DNA of 64,000 nucleotides from Sipunculus nudus (Eukaryota; Annelida; Sipuncula; Golfingiida; Sipunculidae): NCBI GenBank assembly GCA_026874595.1, contig CM049317.1, positions 70,827,618 to 70,891,617 of the forward strand, read 5' to 3'. Shown piece by piece: positions 49,974 to 61,559 of this stretch (position 1 is its first letter; each line of letters starts with the position of its first letter). The notes under the pieces were generated by a model. It saw only the letters and a program-made list of their open reading frames with translations, ran no database searches and was not told where the DNA came from. The position numbers and the translations under genes were made by a program.

Positions 49974-50110
49974 AATTCCTCTGGGTAAAGGCGTCATTGA
50001 TGTTTACTGAAACGTCGTGGTGCAAGAGTCCTACTATGGGCAAGACACGACCGACTGTATAGTAAAGATAACTGGCAGGTATGTACATGTACTTATTGAC
50101 CCAAGTACTT
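49974..50110 (+). repeat. Dispersed repeat, copy 1 (with 62680-62815)
   Basis: Shares GTAAAGGCGTCATT, GTCTACT/GTTTACT, AAACGTC and GACACGA with 62680-62815, and also the ACATG-ACTTATT block at its end. Followed in the second copy by a tRNA-like segment, so probably part of a SINE. Confidence 0.55.
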
Positions 50111-50389
50111 GAAGATACGAACGGTCTGGACAGTCGAATGATATCGTGGTTCTATCATAGGGCTGTAGTCACTATTCCAAGATCGATGGACTTGGAATCA
50201 GGTAGTGTTTCTAGTGAAATAAATGTATTTTATTTAATTCTATTTAATATTCTATTTAATCAAAAACAAGTTGAGCCCGTCGTTAAGCAACTGTTATTTA
50301 ACTAGTCATTATAAAAGCAACGAAAACTATATGCAGTAAAGTACATTGATGTGCAGAATCAAGTTCTCTATTAACGGTTTTTTTTGCTC

Positions 50390-50514
50390 GTATAAGAGTT
50401 GTTTGTGGTTTGAAAATCCAATCTTGTTATACCAAATTACATGAAACACCGACCCTCATACACTTTGGCGCTGAAGACATAAATCATAATGGATACTTGG
50501 TTAGCTTGGTAAGC
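50390..50514 (+). repeat. Fragment of the exon A upstream flank
   Basis: Matches 54040-54165 (landmarks TCGTATAAGAG and CTCATACACTTTGGC), then switches abruptly to sequence matching 12570, the left part of the next unit. Confidence 0.6.
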
Positions 50515-50719
50515 ACCATCACTGCTTCTTATCCTTAATACATACGGAACGTTGATAACATTGGGTTAATTGCCAAGACAAATAAAATACTCCAACGAAA
50601 CAGTACCTAAGTTACGAGTTCATATTTCGGTACATACCTGTCTAAAAGTAAGTCCTGTGTAAATGCTATGGTTCGATATTGAAAAGCAACATTGATGGAA
50701 ATACATTTTAAATAATCAT

Positions 50720-50723
<4 letters not shown>

Positions 50724-50757
<34 letters not shown>
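50724..50757. repeat. TA microsatellite
   Basis: Pure TA run, at the position matching 23370-23395. Confidence 0.85.
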
Positions 50758-50759
<2 letters not shown>

Positions 50760-51868
50760 TAACGATCTTCATTCTTTCATCCTAAAAAGGGTAAGCCAAC
50801 ATCCATAAAAAATATATCGACATAAATTTACATTTTATTTTGTAAATAAATAACAACTACAATATCGGCCACCGCTTTTGATGATAATTAGTGATTAAAA
50901 TAATTATCTTGGTTTTTCTGTTATGTATGATTTGGGAATAAGATCCAAGTTCTATTCGGTGGAAATATTTTTTTCTGACAGCTGGAATAAAACTTAGCTT
51001 TAGGTAAAATGATGAGAAAATATTTACTCATCAATCTCTATTAAAGAACACTGGATGTTACCCATATAAAAAGTAGAAAGTTGGCAAGTATTTTTTTGAC
51101 ATTTCACGACATTAAGAAGGAAAATAAAGTAATATATGTTTGAGCTTTTATAATCTCTTGTTTTTTGGTCGCAAAAATCAAGGTTTCTGACCCATAGGGT
51201 TTGTTGTAAATACAGATTATTCTCAAAGAAGTCTGGGTCAAACTGATTCATATTTGAACCAGGTAATGATTCTTTATTCTTATTTCGTGTCCATTGATTT
51301 TTACAAGTTTACAAGACAAGGTATATTAGTCTTTTAGTGACTTCAAAGACTTTTCTTCATGCATTCGTGCGAGGGATCCGTTGATTGTGATTTACTGTTA
51401 TAAAAAGAAAGGAAGTGGAACAAACAATTTAAGACACATTTATGAAAATAATACGTGCATGAAATAAAAAAATGTATCAACACTCTGCAGTTTTTGTCAA
51501 GAAACGTGCATGAAATATTACTCAAACGGTGCCTTTTCCCTGTTAAGCAATATGAACATGATTCATTGAGTTTTAAAAATTGTTATATGTATTTGATTTA
51601 TTCATTATGCATGGAGGAATATTACAACGCTGACATGATTCAGGAACTAAATTAATTTCAAAAGCAAATGGTGTATTAATTAACAACATATACTGAATTT
51701 GTAAAGCAGTTGTGTTTATAACCTAGGGTCAGGTTATTGACCAAATGACAAGGCATTAAACTGTTCCCTAAATAAAGCTAAGCAGATGGTAATTACAAAT
51801 GAGTCTTCAGAATCAGCTTACTATTTAGTTGTTTATGTTAGCCTTGACAATACTGATACTATACCTCT

Positions 51869-52083
51869 TGTTACAACGACAAATTCCTCAGGGGAAAACA
51901 TTGGGCCGATCCCGAATTGGAACCCATGTTGGTGGCGCTGAAGTCCGGCGTACCAACCGCCTCGCTAGAAATGCAAGTTTCACTAGCGAGACATTTCGGT
52001 CCGCTTTTATGTCAACCCGTTACACACCCCCTCTTAAGAGCGCTCTTCTATCAGAACAAGACTATTATATCCCAGGAGTCCCA
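51869..52083 (-). mobile_element. LTR-like / tRNA-like short retroelement end, minus strand
   Basis: About 215 bases starting TG and ending CA. On the minus strand it contains a tRNA-like segment: TAGCGAGGCGGTTGGTACGC as A-box region and GGGTTCCAATTC as B-box region. It matches 61651-61859. Further sequence to about 52695 is also absent from the other units, so the whole insertion is about 0.83 kb. Its remaining part is AT-rich with no frame I recognise. It could be a solo LTR with internal sequence or a tRNA-derived SINE. Confidence 0.5.
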
Positions 52084-52695
52084 CTTGGTGGGCTTATTCC
52101 CTGGGGCACAAAGTTTACGGTCATCCCAGACAAACGCCCTTTTTGATACGGAACCTAATATCAACAGATCACGTATGAGTGATGAACATAAATTTTGTTA
52201 TGGAAAAAAATCAGATTCTATAACACTAGGCAGCATGAAATGTCTAGGGGAATGAATAAAGAAGTCAGTGCTTTTTAATTATTAAATAACTATAATTTAT
52301 TCCCTAAAATTACAATACACTAAATCAATACAATTACACAGTATAACAGCAGTACAACTGCAAATCAATACAATCACACAGTAAAATTACCTGGATACCA
52401 CAACTGTCACAGCGACAAGTCTGTTAAAGCCTATAAGTCAGATGAACAGTTCAAACAAATCTTCGCAGAGAATATCAGTCCAATGTAAAACTCTTGTGAC
52501 AATCCCGGAAGCAAACTGGAGACTATAAAAGATCCGTTACAAATCTAGATGAAAATCTGAAGAAAATCTATAATTGCTGCACTTATCGGAATAGGTCCCA
52601 CAAACTGACTTACACGCTTCTGTGTCCGCTGGAATATTCTCTCACCTCTCTCTCTCGGCACATTTGAACCTAGGAATCTCGATTATTTTTAACCC
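52084..52695 (-). mobile_element. Remainder of the unit 4 insertion
   Basis: Absent from the corresponding place in other units (compare 45655-45700). Contains an imperfect internal duplication around CAATACAATTACACAGTA (52325-52390). No coding region. Confidence 0.45.
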
Positions 52696-53319
52696 ACTTT
52701 GGAATAAGTTGCTACTACTTCGTGCCCTCAGTGTTGTATTTATATTTTTTTAATAATAAGATTTTTTAAATGTATCTACGCCTTTCAGAAACATTCTGTA
52801 TGAGTTTTGAAATAAGTTATGAATTCAAACAAATGACTGACTATATCCTAATGTCTTTATTTATCACAAACGAAGTATTTACAAAGATTTTGTGTATCGT
52901 AACACCACTTCTAGATCTATTTATTTTAAAGATTGAGTTATTAAAACTTACCATAAAAACTAGCATTTAGGGCTCATGTTCAACAGTATAAAAATGCCCT
53001 TTGCTTTATCTAAGCATTTATTACGTTTCCTGCATGTTAAATTTGGATGGGGTTATAATTTCTAACATTTCTGTTAAAAAAAACAATAATCAGGTAATAA
53101 ATTTCGAGTATAACTTGCCAAACATGATATGAGGAACATGAGAAATGGTTGCATTTAAGCTATAACCTGGTTTCAGTTAAAGCTGAAAACTGTCTAAGGA
53201 ATTTGTGAGAATTTTTTTTTTCCATACAATGACAAACAAAGACAAGTGTTAGTCAGAATATGTGCAATGAAAAGGGATCTTATCTTCGATATTTGATTGC
53301 ACTGGTTTAAAATGCAAGG

Positions 53320-53575
53320 TTTCACATATAACAGCTGGAAAACACTTTGACCCAAGCCTGTTGGCGCAGCTTAGAATGTTGGCACGCCCCAGGCACTAGA
53401 AACCATGCCCCACCTGACGCGTGCCTAGTAACTCTACTTGAATGATAATCAAGTACAAAAGCGATATCCACAAAGCATTTATACAACAGTCACCCATACA
53501 CCTGTCATTTAGAAGACACACACGTGATTAGCATCGTTTCAAACCAGGGTAACGCCTACGTTGATACGACAAGGT
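53320..53575 (+). promoter_or_regulatory. Promoter-like block of gene copy 4
   Basis: Diverged version of the upstream block: CATTTATA near 53476-53483 in place of TATTTATA, and a GACAAG|GTAGGG donor near 53572. Spacing to exon A is about 1.3-1.4 kb, as in units 1 and 2. Confidence 0.4.
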
Positions 53576-54901
53576 AGGGTACACACAAGTTTATTAAGTA
53601 ATACCATTATTTAATATGTAGAACAAATTTACAATAAAAAGTATATTGTGCAGTATTTATGAACTTTATTGCCGTTGATGATGATACAAGGCCTAATGCA
53701 ACTATTACCTAACCCATGGATTATTCCAATGCCTTAATTTTGTTGATTTAAAAATGCATAGGCTGACCACATATCAGTAGTGGCTTATCAAGTTTCATTT
53801 TGTGTATTTGTTATACAAATCCAATCTCTGTATCTGTCAATTACTTCAGGTCCTCATTTCGCCCACGTGGAACTTTGTACAGATTGATCGAATTTCACTG
53901 CACTAGCCCTGCAACCTTTCATTCTGTGATATACAACTATGTTTAACGAATCTTTACGGTATCAGTGACACTTGGCTGCCTTGGCCAGTAACACCGCAAT
54001 TTGACCACACTGCCAATATTTATATTGACGCATTTTTAGGGCTCGTATAAGAGTGGTTCATGGTTTGAAAGTACAAACATATTATACCAAATTACTAGAA
54101 ACTCCCGAACCTCATACACTTTGGCACTGAAGACATACACCATAATGGAATCTTGACTAGATGGAGTTGGTCACTAACTTGTTTAGAGACTAAAAATTAC
54201 TTTTAACATAAGCACTGCCCCCAGGTACCGAGCTCTACCCAACCTCTGACCAAAGGATCACTTCACTCGCGTTTGCTTGTTTATTAATTCCTCATTTCTT
54301 CTCTTGAAACAAACAAGAAAACAAACGAACAGTATGCTACGTTTGTAAAAGAAATTATCATAACTTTTCAGATAGAGTAATTTTTGTTTTATTTGCAAGA
54401 CAATGGTTGAAACATATCAGCTTCTCATACAGAAAGAATTGTTATCCAGAATAATTAAGAACAATAAGTTTGTAAAGACGGCCAGAAGTAGACAGTTCGA
54501 AGAAACTGATAGACATTAAAATACAACGAACCTATATATACATTACTGACACGCTGATATTCAACTGTTAAGGTATCCGAAACAGTGTAATCAAATCAGT
54601 TCTTTTTTTTAAGTGAATAAACATATTGGTCCACAAATTCAAATGTGAAAATCTCATTGAAATGGAAATATTTTTTTTTTCTGTAAACCCTATTACAACG
54701 CTAATTAACTGGTTCTTTGGCGGTATTAAGCGGAATTTAAAATTTCAATCAAAATTACTTTGAATAAGAAACAAAAAAGCGTTCAATTTGTTTGGTAATT
54801 GGCTCATCTTTGTTGTGTTAAATTACATCGGCCATGTCAACTATCTGCAGAACCTTTACTATTACCAAATACAGGTTGTATTGGAAACGCTCGGACCACC
54901 A

Positions 54902-56837
54902 ATGATGTTGATCAAGGCGATTATTCTAATACTTCTGGCTATGCCAATGCCAATGAGGTGTGATAAATCCAAGGACAAGATTGGACATTCAATTGGTAAA
55001 CACGTTTTCATAATTTGGAATTAGTTTTGTTTTTTGTGCTTTTACCATAGTCCTTTTTATCTTGTTTTTGAGTTCACTTTAGTCTTGGTTATGAAGTAAT
55101 TCATCACTGGATATTAATGCCCTCCATATGTTTCGATTCCCCATCTTTTGTCAAAGTCCACCCTTTTCTTCCCTTAGTGGCACTGTCAGATGCAACTAAC
55201 CTCTTGGCAAATAATTCATCCCTTTATACAATAAAACCATCCGGGTCCATATTTTCTCTCAGAAGTTGTCACGTAAAATACTGACATGACTAGCTAGAAT
55301 AGACTTCTTTGAGGTTTCAAGGAATCTGGTACGTGATACTGTCAAATGCAACTAACCTCTTGGCAAATAATTTCTCCCTTTATACAAAAAAAAATCCGGG
55401 TCTATTTGTTCTCCTATTTCATAGCTAACAAAAAAATAAGATGATCAGCTCAGGGTCTTATTACCTGATGCTTCTTATTTCTCTCTATCATCTAGATAAC
55501 TCTGAAACACAAACATTTGTGGTGGGAATTTTCTGACAATATTTGAAAATGATATGTCTATAACAGTGATTAGTCAAAGAGTAATACAGACTTTCACTGA
55601 CGTATGTCTATATGCCGTGGCCCGACACCAGCAGTTGGCACTTTGCCAGTGCGATAAGGGTAAAGTCCTAATACACAGGTCATGCAATTATCTTTTACCA
55701 AACATTTCAACTCTGTCTTAGTCAACATTAGTGAATAGTGAATGGAATCAAGATATCAGTGATAATTATAAGCTTTCACTCGAGTCGTGTTTTATTTTTC
55801 ATATTCATGATATTAACACATAACGTCTTTATACACATGAACAGTAATTTTTTAAATACGTTTTCAAAGAAAAATGGTTTAGCATTATATTGTTCGACTA
55901 AGCTTTTACTTGATATTATAGCGAGACCACAAAATAACCTTTAGCAATGCAAGCACTAATAATAATAATTTTTTATCAATTCTGCATTTATAGAAGAAAA
56001 TATAAAACGAAAGATTCAAGAAATGGATAAGGAGTTTTCTGAACACTACGATGCTCAAGACCTTGAATGGCTGATTCAAAACTATCACATTTCGGATGCT
56101 TTTTTTATGCCCCCAGGATGGCCGCTCGTCACAGATAAAGGTAAAATATCTTGAGATAGCTCTGCTCATAATGTCAATTGCGCTTGAAATGTGAGCAAAA
56201 GACAGGCCATGATTGGTTCCATCATATACAATGATTATTTTTATATATATTATTTATGTTCCTTATTTATTCCATCATAATTTCTCGAGCAGAAGGAAGA
56301 CGTGCATACTTCAGAAATTATGAAAATGAAGGCATTACAGGTTTTGCATCCGGCACAGGTCACATTAAAGTTTTCGGAGATCTTGCTGTGAAGATATATC
56401 ATTATACAGATACAGGCAATGGCGTCATAATAGAGCGGGGCAAGTAAGTAAAAAGATTGTCTTTTCATTCTTTCATCTCAGTTTTTTCACTCTTATTTGT
56501 GATCAAGCAAATTATTGTTTTTTTTTAGTTTCTCTCCTTGCCTTGTAGTTATATTGATAAACGTAAAAAAAGTAACGTACGCTGCACTCTTTAGAATGGT
56601 TACATAATCTACAACGAAAAATCTCAAAGAAGAGTTTTCAAATCACAAATATGTTTCCTCTATTCTCCTAAACAAATCGATCATATTGCTCCAAAAGTAT
56701 GGTAAGATTGACTGAACCAGAAAACGTTAATATAACATAACGTCATGTTTCTTTTTAGGGACATATCTATCTGGCTAGGCGACAGTGGATCAGATGGAAA
56801 GTGGAAAGTGGTATATGACTTGTGGAGTACCTCCTAA
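54902..56837 (+). CDS. Secreted SnoaL-like / DUF4440 domain protein, copy 4
   Basis: Exons 54902-54995, 55994-56140, 56293-56443 and 56759-56837, with clean GT/AG borders and the same phases as copies 1 and 2, give 156 residues. Exon A, with the signal peptide, is identical at the nucleotide level to copy 1. The domain differs at 27 residues: 6 in exon B, 13 in exon C and 8 in exon D. It keeps FFMPPGW, GTGHIKV, DLAVKIYHY, NGVIIERGK, and ends DGKWKVVYDLW. It has the family-typical Gly in ERGK where copies 1 and 2 have Cys. Several aromatic and charged positions change (Y108F, F116Y, F118Y, A120D, R109G), which could alter the pocket of an NTF2-like fold. Looks fully functional; ligand or reaction unknown. 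Confidence 0.85.
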
Positions 56838-57979
56838 ATCTTGCAGGGGCACCGTTAACGATTGGAGTTAAACAACAAATGAATAAGTTCAAAAAGTTCA
56901 AAAGGAGTTAAACACCAAATGATTTAGTCCGATCAGTTCAAACGGATGCTATCTTCAGTGTATATTCCAACTGTTATCCAATTCACATATCCAAGGATAC
57001 ATGGTTCTGTGTCATTTTATTTAAGAACTTAAATAAAAATCAATCTTTAAAACTCTTGAAACTTAAATCTTTTTACATCTTGTTTTACGCCCTTCCTGTT
57101 ACGAGTAACACGTTATCTGTATTAGCAATCAGCAAGTACTGCCTATGTTAAAATGTTGTTGTTTGTTCTCAACGTTTCTAGTATAATGTTTATCTGTTGC
57201 GCATCAATTCAAAGTAAAGTTAGTTAAATTGATCACGAAATTCATTAAAAAAAATCCAAAGTCTCTCCTTGAATCAAACTTTCATTGACGACAAATATAC
57301 GGGAAAATACCATTAGCGTACTAATTAAATACCATTCATAGAGTCTTGGAAATATTGATAACTGCTGAATGGCTGATGAAACATGTATGTTTTACGACAC
57401 CAAAGTGAGATGAAGATGAAAGACTTCAAGTTTTCTCAAAATATTTGTAAAACGTAAATTTTAAATGCCGCTTTAATGTATGAAGAACACAGAATCCATG
57501 GTCATTTTCGTGAAGCCAACATTTAGGAGACTTGGAACTAACACCCTGTCTTTGATTTAAATATGCAAATTGATCTTTCAATTTTCAAACGCCAGTGGAT
57601 AGTATAGTAATTGTATGTTTATCGAAAGAGAGAGATCAGAGATTATTTTGATAAAATATAATGCATATTGTTCATATCATTATAATTATATCTTAATATC
57701 GAGTCAAGTGTGGTGCTGCCAGTTTGTAATAAGACACACTAAAAATCCAAAATGGCTGCCTATACGGCGAATTCAATGGCGAAACGGGTACAGGATTCAT
57801 TTTTCACATTTTATTCATTTCATAAATAATTAGAAATGCGCTTAGAGATTGCAGACCTCCACGAAAGCAGCTCATAACCTCAATATAGCATTTGTCATAA
57901 AAGCCGATTCTCTTGTTGAATATTCCTGGATCCATAATGTTATCCTTACCAGAATTTATTAATTTTGTTTTCTTGCTAT
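56838..57979. other. 3' flank of gene copy 4
   Basis: Non-coding, homologous to 17644-18555 with some insertions. No gene seen. Confidence 0.5.
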
Positions 57980-58113
57980 CATTGCCGAGCTATCGTGATG
58001 ATTTCATCCAAATAAGTAGATAACTTCCTTTGTAATGTTGTTAATAGACAAACAAACATATGAACGCCTGAAAAATGCATTACTTCTGCCGCTTGGCAGA
58101 GGTAATAAACAGG
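57980..58113. repeat. Dispersed GAGGTAATAA repeat, unit 4
   Basis: Same repeat as 18556-18688. A more distant copy is at 59433-59567. Confidence 0.6.
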
Positions 58114-58137
58114 TTAAGTCGAATATATTTACAGACT

Positions 58138-58382
58138 AAAGCCCCGCATACACGCTTCGGCGTGACTCCACTCAACTGTTGTTGGTAGCTGACTGCTTCT
58201 GAACGACCCGACTCAACTGGACACGATTTTTTTTCTGAAACTGATCTAATCTGATATCGACTGGTGCCGACTATGGTTGAGTCGTATCGTTTTGACGCAT
58301 ACATGTTGCGACGCGACTCACCTCGGTTCACCTATACAGTTTTTTACCTGTTGAGTTGAGTCGGGTCGCAACATTTATGCCG
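58138..58382. mobile_element. ACTCAAC foldback element, short form, unit 4
   Basis: Matches 18712-18956; left end CCCCGCATACACG, right end CGCAACATTTATGCCG. Confidence 0.5.
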
Positions 58383-59074
58383 TTACTACTGAAGAAACTG
58401 ACATTAGTAAAGCCCTCGAAACCCATACTAAGCTGTGAAAATCTGAACGAAACAGTGCTGTGTTTTACTTTTGAACACCTGACAGTCAATGCTACGTCTG
58501 CACGTGAAAAGGCTACTCATAAGGGGAGATATATTTGAGTACCGTTTCTTCATAAAACATGTAGAAGTCCATTTGCTATTATATAAGAAGAAATACTGTT
58601 GGCCAATTAATGGAGTATCACTGAATGAGATAAGTAGATTTACTTACAAATATATTTCATTGATTTTTGAATATCAATATTATCATGCACAACAATTCCT
58701 TAAAAATATAAAGGCAGAACTTGAACCCACTACTACCAGTTATCAGGACATTAAAAAATAGTGTGCGAATGTCAAGTTCACATTTATGTAGTTTGACTAA
58801 AATTATGAATTGTCCGTTCACTTATTAGTACGTATGGGCTTAAAAGTATATTTAATGGCTGGCTGTATCAAAATATTAGGTACATTGTCCAAAGCTGCGT
58901 ATTTGCATTTTCTGTCTCTTTACATTAAATAGTGACCATATTTCTTGAATATCTTAGTTGAAAGATGATGTTTACAAAACAGATGAATGAATATTATAAT
59001 AACTGTATATACTCACTAAGAAAATAATTAGAAGTGTATTGCTACGTGCATTTGAAAGGTGGTACTCGTCCACT

Positions 59075-59640
59075 CAATGCTGACGTTAAAAAGACGGACT
59101 TCCGGGTCTACGGTAAGATAGCGTACTCGAAGAGCCATATATAGCGTTTGCCAAAGTCAGGCTTTAAGGCCCATCTCTCGTAGGGGTTGTGGGGGGGGGG
59201 GGGTGAGCTTAAGCCATGTACTTTCTGATTACAACAGGGCCCTGGCTTATAAAAACAATGAACAACAACCGTGACCTCCATGCTCTACGTTGATTTACTG
59301 AAATCGAATGGGAAACGCCAAGTAGTCCTCTATTAGGTCACGCCTTGCACTGCATATATCGCAATATATTCTCCTCTACGTCCCTGTGTAAACAAATATG
59401 CAATATACCCCAAAACTATTGTTTCCTATATTATTGCCGAGCTAGCTTAAACTTTTCCTCAAACTTCGTTGAAACTTGTGGTGTTATCATGCTAACAAAC
59501 AAACAGATTCACAGACAAACATACACACAGATAATCAGCCGCCGCTTGGTTGTGCAGAGGTAAAAAGTATAAGTTTTAGTGCACAAGGCCATTTTGTTAT
59601 TCCGGGAAGATTCTGATTTAAGCCAAGATTATATAAACTC
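59075..59640. mobile_element. Insertion absent from unit 0, with another GAGGTAA repeat
   Basis: Unit 0 runs directly across this point (about 9445). The insert holds a run of about 13 G at 59190-59202 and a diverged GAGGTAATAA-type repeat at 59433-59567 (TTGCCGAGCTAGC, then ACAAACAAACAG, then CCGCTTGG). No gene. Confidence 0.45.
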
Positions 59641-59659
59641 CCAATTTGGCTATTTCCTT

Positions 59660-59669
59660 AGTATAAATA
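59660..59669 (+). promoter_or_regulatory. TATA-box-like element
   Basis: GTATAAATAG lies about 30 bases upstream of the ATG of the conserved short ORF at 59691. It fits a TATA box for a start site near that ATG or, more likely, for a transcript leading to the signal-peptide exon at 60124. Unit 0 does not keep it. Confidence 0.3.
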
Positions 59670-59690
59670 GATACAACCACCTTGCAAAAA

Positions 59691-59876
59691 ATGCATAGAA
59701 GACCCCTTTGGTTCCATGGCATCACAAATATAATGACTTGGAATCCAACTCCGATTCTTTCCTCATTCAGTACACCTTCGTGTCCAATAAACCAGATGCA
59801 TCACTCTGCCTTGCAGTTTCTTCTTGTAGTGGCACTGATTGGTGCATGTGCCGATTATTTTAAAGTCATGGAGTGA
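59691..59876 (+). other. Conserved short ORF region, coding status uncertain (unit 4)
   Basis: Open from ATG to TGA (61 codons) with RRPLW near the start and a hydrophobic stretch QFLLVVALIGACADY towards the end, which resembles a signal peptide. The unit 0 counterpart is frameshifted. No recognised family. Confidence 0.25.
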
Positions 59877-60123
59877 CCCTGGATCCTCGTGAATCAGAAT
59901 TTGTCGTGACATGAAGATATAGTTTTCCCAAACTCTGCTTGTCTCAATATGCAGGTGTCGGGCAATTGGAACTGAAAAAAAATATATATTTGTATCATTG
60001 AAACTGCCAGGTGAATTTAGTACCTCACTTTTTTTATCTGCAATATTTTTTAATGACTATCTAAAACAAAAAGATCAGTGGAATAACCCCCAGAAGGAAT
60101 TTTTTGACCATTCTGAAATACAG

Positions 60124-60210
60124 AGCGGAGGTGACTAAGTCTGTCATGAAAACACTGTTTTGCACAGCTGGTGTCTTCACGGTGCCTTTCTTGTTGCTAA
60201 CGAGACCACT
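60124..60210 (+). CDS. Putative signal-peptide exon (MKTLFC type), unit 4
   Basis: Acceptor GAAATACAG, ATG at 60146, 21 codons (MKTLFCTAGVF, then TVPFLLLTRPL) and a GTGAGT donor. Conserved with 9939-10028, including an in-frame length change. Reads as a signal peptide. Later exons were not found, so the gene is unidentified. Confidence 0.4.
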
Positions 60211-60240
60211 GTGAGTTCCTTACTGAAGAAGGAGACAGGC

Positions 60241-61550
60241 TTACCTCTGGTCCGGATAAGAAAGTCAAGCTACATTGATGACCAATCTGTTTATAATTAT
60301 AATTCTTATTTTTGTCCTTACAAGACATAATTTTGAATCTTAAAAGTATGTTTAATTCTTTTACCTAACTTCATAAAACAGATGTTCTTTTATACTTCTT
60401 CAATAGACCTTTTTCATTTCCCTAGCGACACCTGTTGGCGATATTTAACATCTATACTTTTGGGTAGAACGCTTGTACTGGATTCAATTGCGGATGCGTT
60501 TTTGTTTTGACTCTGTTGCATTTAATTGACTTGACACCAATATCACCGATTACTGACCTAAGCCCACCATGAAACGACAAAAGGATGTTGCAGTACAAGA
60601 TAAAACAAGGAGGGGGCTAATTTTATGTATATGCCTATAAATCGGTAGTATGAAGCAAGGCTGATCAGGGGAGGTTAAATATTAATGTGAAAGGTGATCG
60701 TCTTATACGTATTATAACACAACGGAAAAATGATGTACATAGAATATACTTATATTTGTTCTAGGGAAACTGCCCTGAATCAACACTGACGCAGGTTGTT
60801 AATTAAAATTGGTAGCGTCCTTGACCGCTGTGAGAACCTGCACGAAACCACATGTCCAAGAAATGCGTTTGCACAGCCATGACAATCCATGTTGATTGCG
60901 TTAGTTAGGCATTCCAAAAGTAGAGAAGACCTTCATAAACTTTTTATTCATCCAATATGCATGACCCATATATACCCAGATAACCCCCAAAAGGTTCGAA
61001 ATGTTCTTTAAATGTTTAAAAGGACACTTGGTTATAAACGAGTTTTTGAACACTTCTCTAAATGTTTCCCGGCCTTATTCTGTTACAATTTGTCGGAAAA
61101 TATGTTATTATCATTTGCATTTAAATGTTATATTTTAAGATATTCTTACACAAAATTCATAATATTTGTAGAATATAATCAAAATGTCTACATTTTTTAT
61201 CTATGAAAATTTTGAAATGTGTCTGGTGTTTTGAATGGTCTGTAAAATCGTCTATGCAGCTTTTTGAAAATTTTTGTAAAATTTTTTCCCAGTTTAATTT
61301 TTGAGCTTTGTCGGTTTTGGCCGGCCTATTCATACGTTTATTGACCAATGTCAATAAACCAATATGATTAACAAAAATATACTATGCTGTGTCACTTGGG
61401 TATACTTGCATTCTGTTTACTATTCATTGGACACATGAACAAAAAATCAAATGAACAAGATATTCTCGTCTCGCCTGTACACATCTGTTTACAAGCAGCC
61501 AGGTGTCAGCTGATCCGAAACCTACACACGACGGCTCTCTTGAGCAAAAT
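60241..61550. other. Spacer without recognisable genes
   Basis: Nothing supported was seen. Short open frames here, such as 61012-61206, are AT-rich and not conserved elsewhere in the window. Confidence 0.4.
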
Positions 61551-61559
61551 GTCTGTGTA

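Larger units (their letters stand above)
48061..50389. other. Repeat-rich DNA unrelated to the array
   Basis: No array homology. It holds a tRNA-like or GC-rich patch near 48845-48960, a GC-rich patch at 49550-49640, a CGCGAA hairpin at 49826-49893 and a dispersed repeat at 49974-50110. Short open frames at 48353-48586, 49139-49354 and 49793-50062 show no recognisable domain. Confidence 0.45.
50515..60240 (+). repeat. Array unit 4 (diverged)
   Basis: Older relative of units 1-3. It holds a site without the 211-bp foldback element (about 51580-51625), a retroelement insertion at 51869-52695, an intact gene, the GAGGTAATAA repeat, the ACTCAAC element and, like unit 0, the MKTLFC exon. It has no LINE. 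Confidence 0.7.

Noticed and set aside
51829-52255. Two overlapping frames of 105 and 112 codons
   Set aside because: They cover the inverted LTR/SINE-like element, including its tRNA-like part; no protein family fits.
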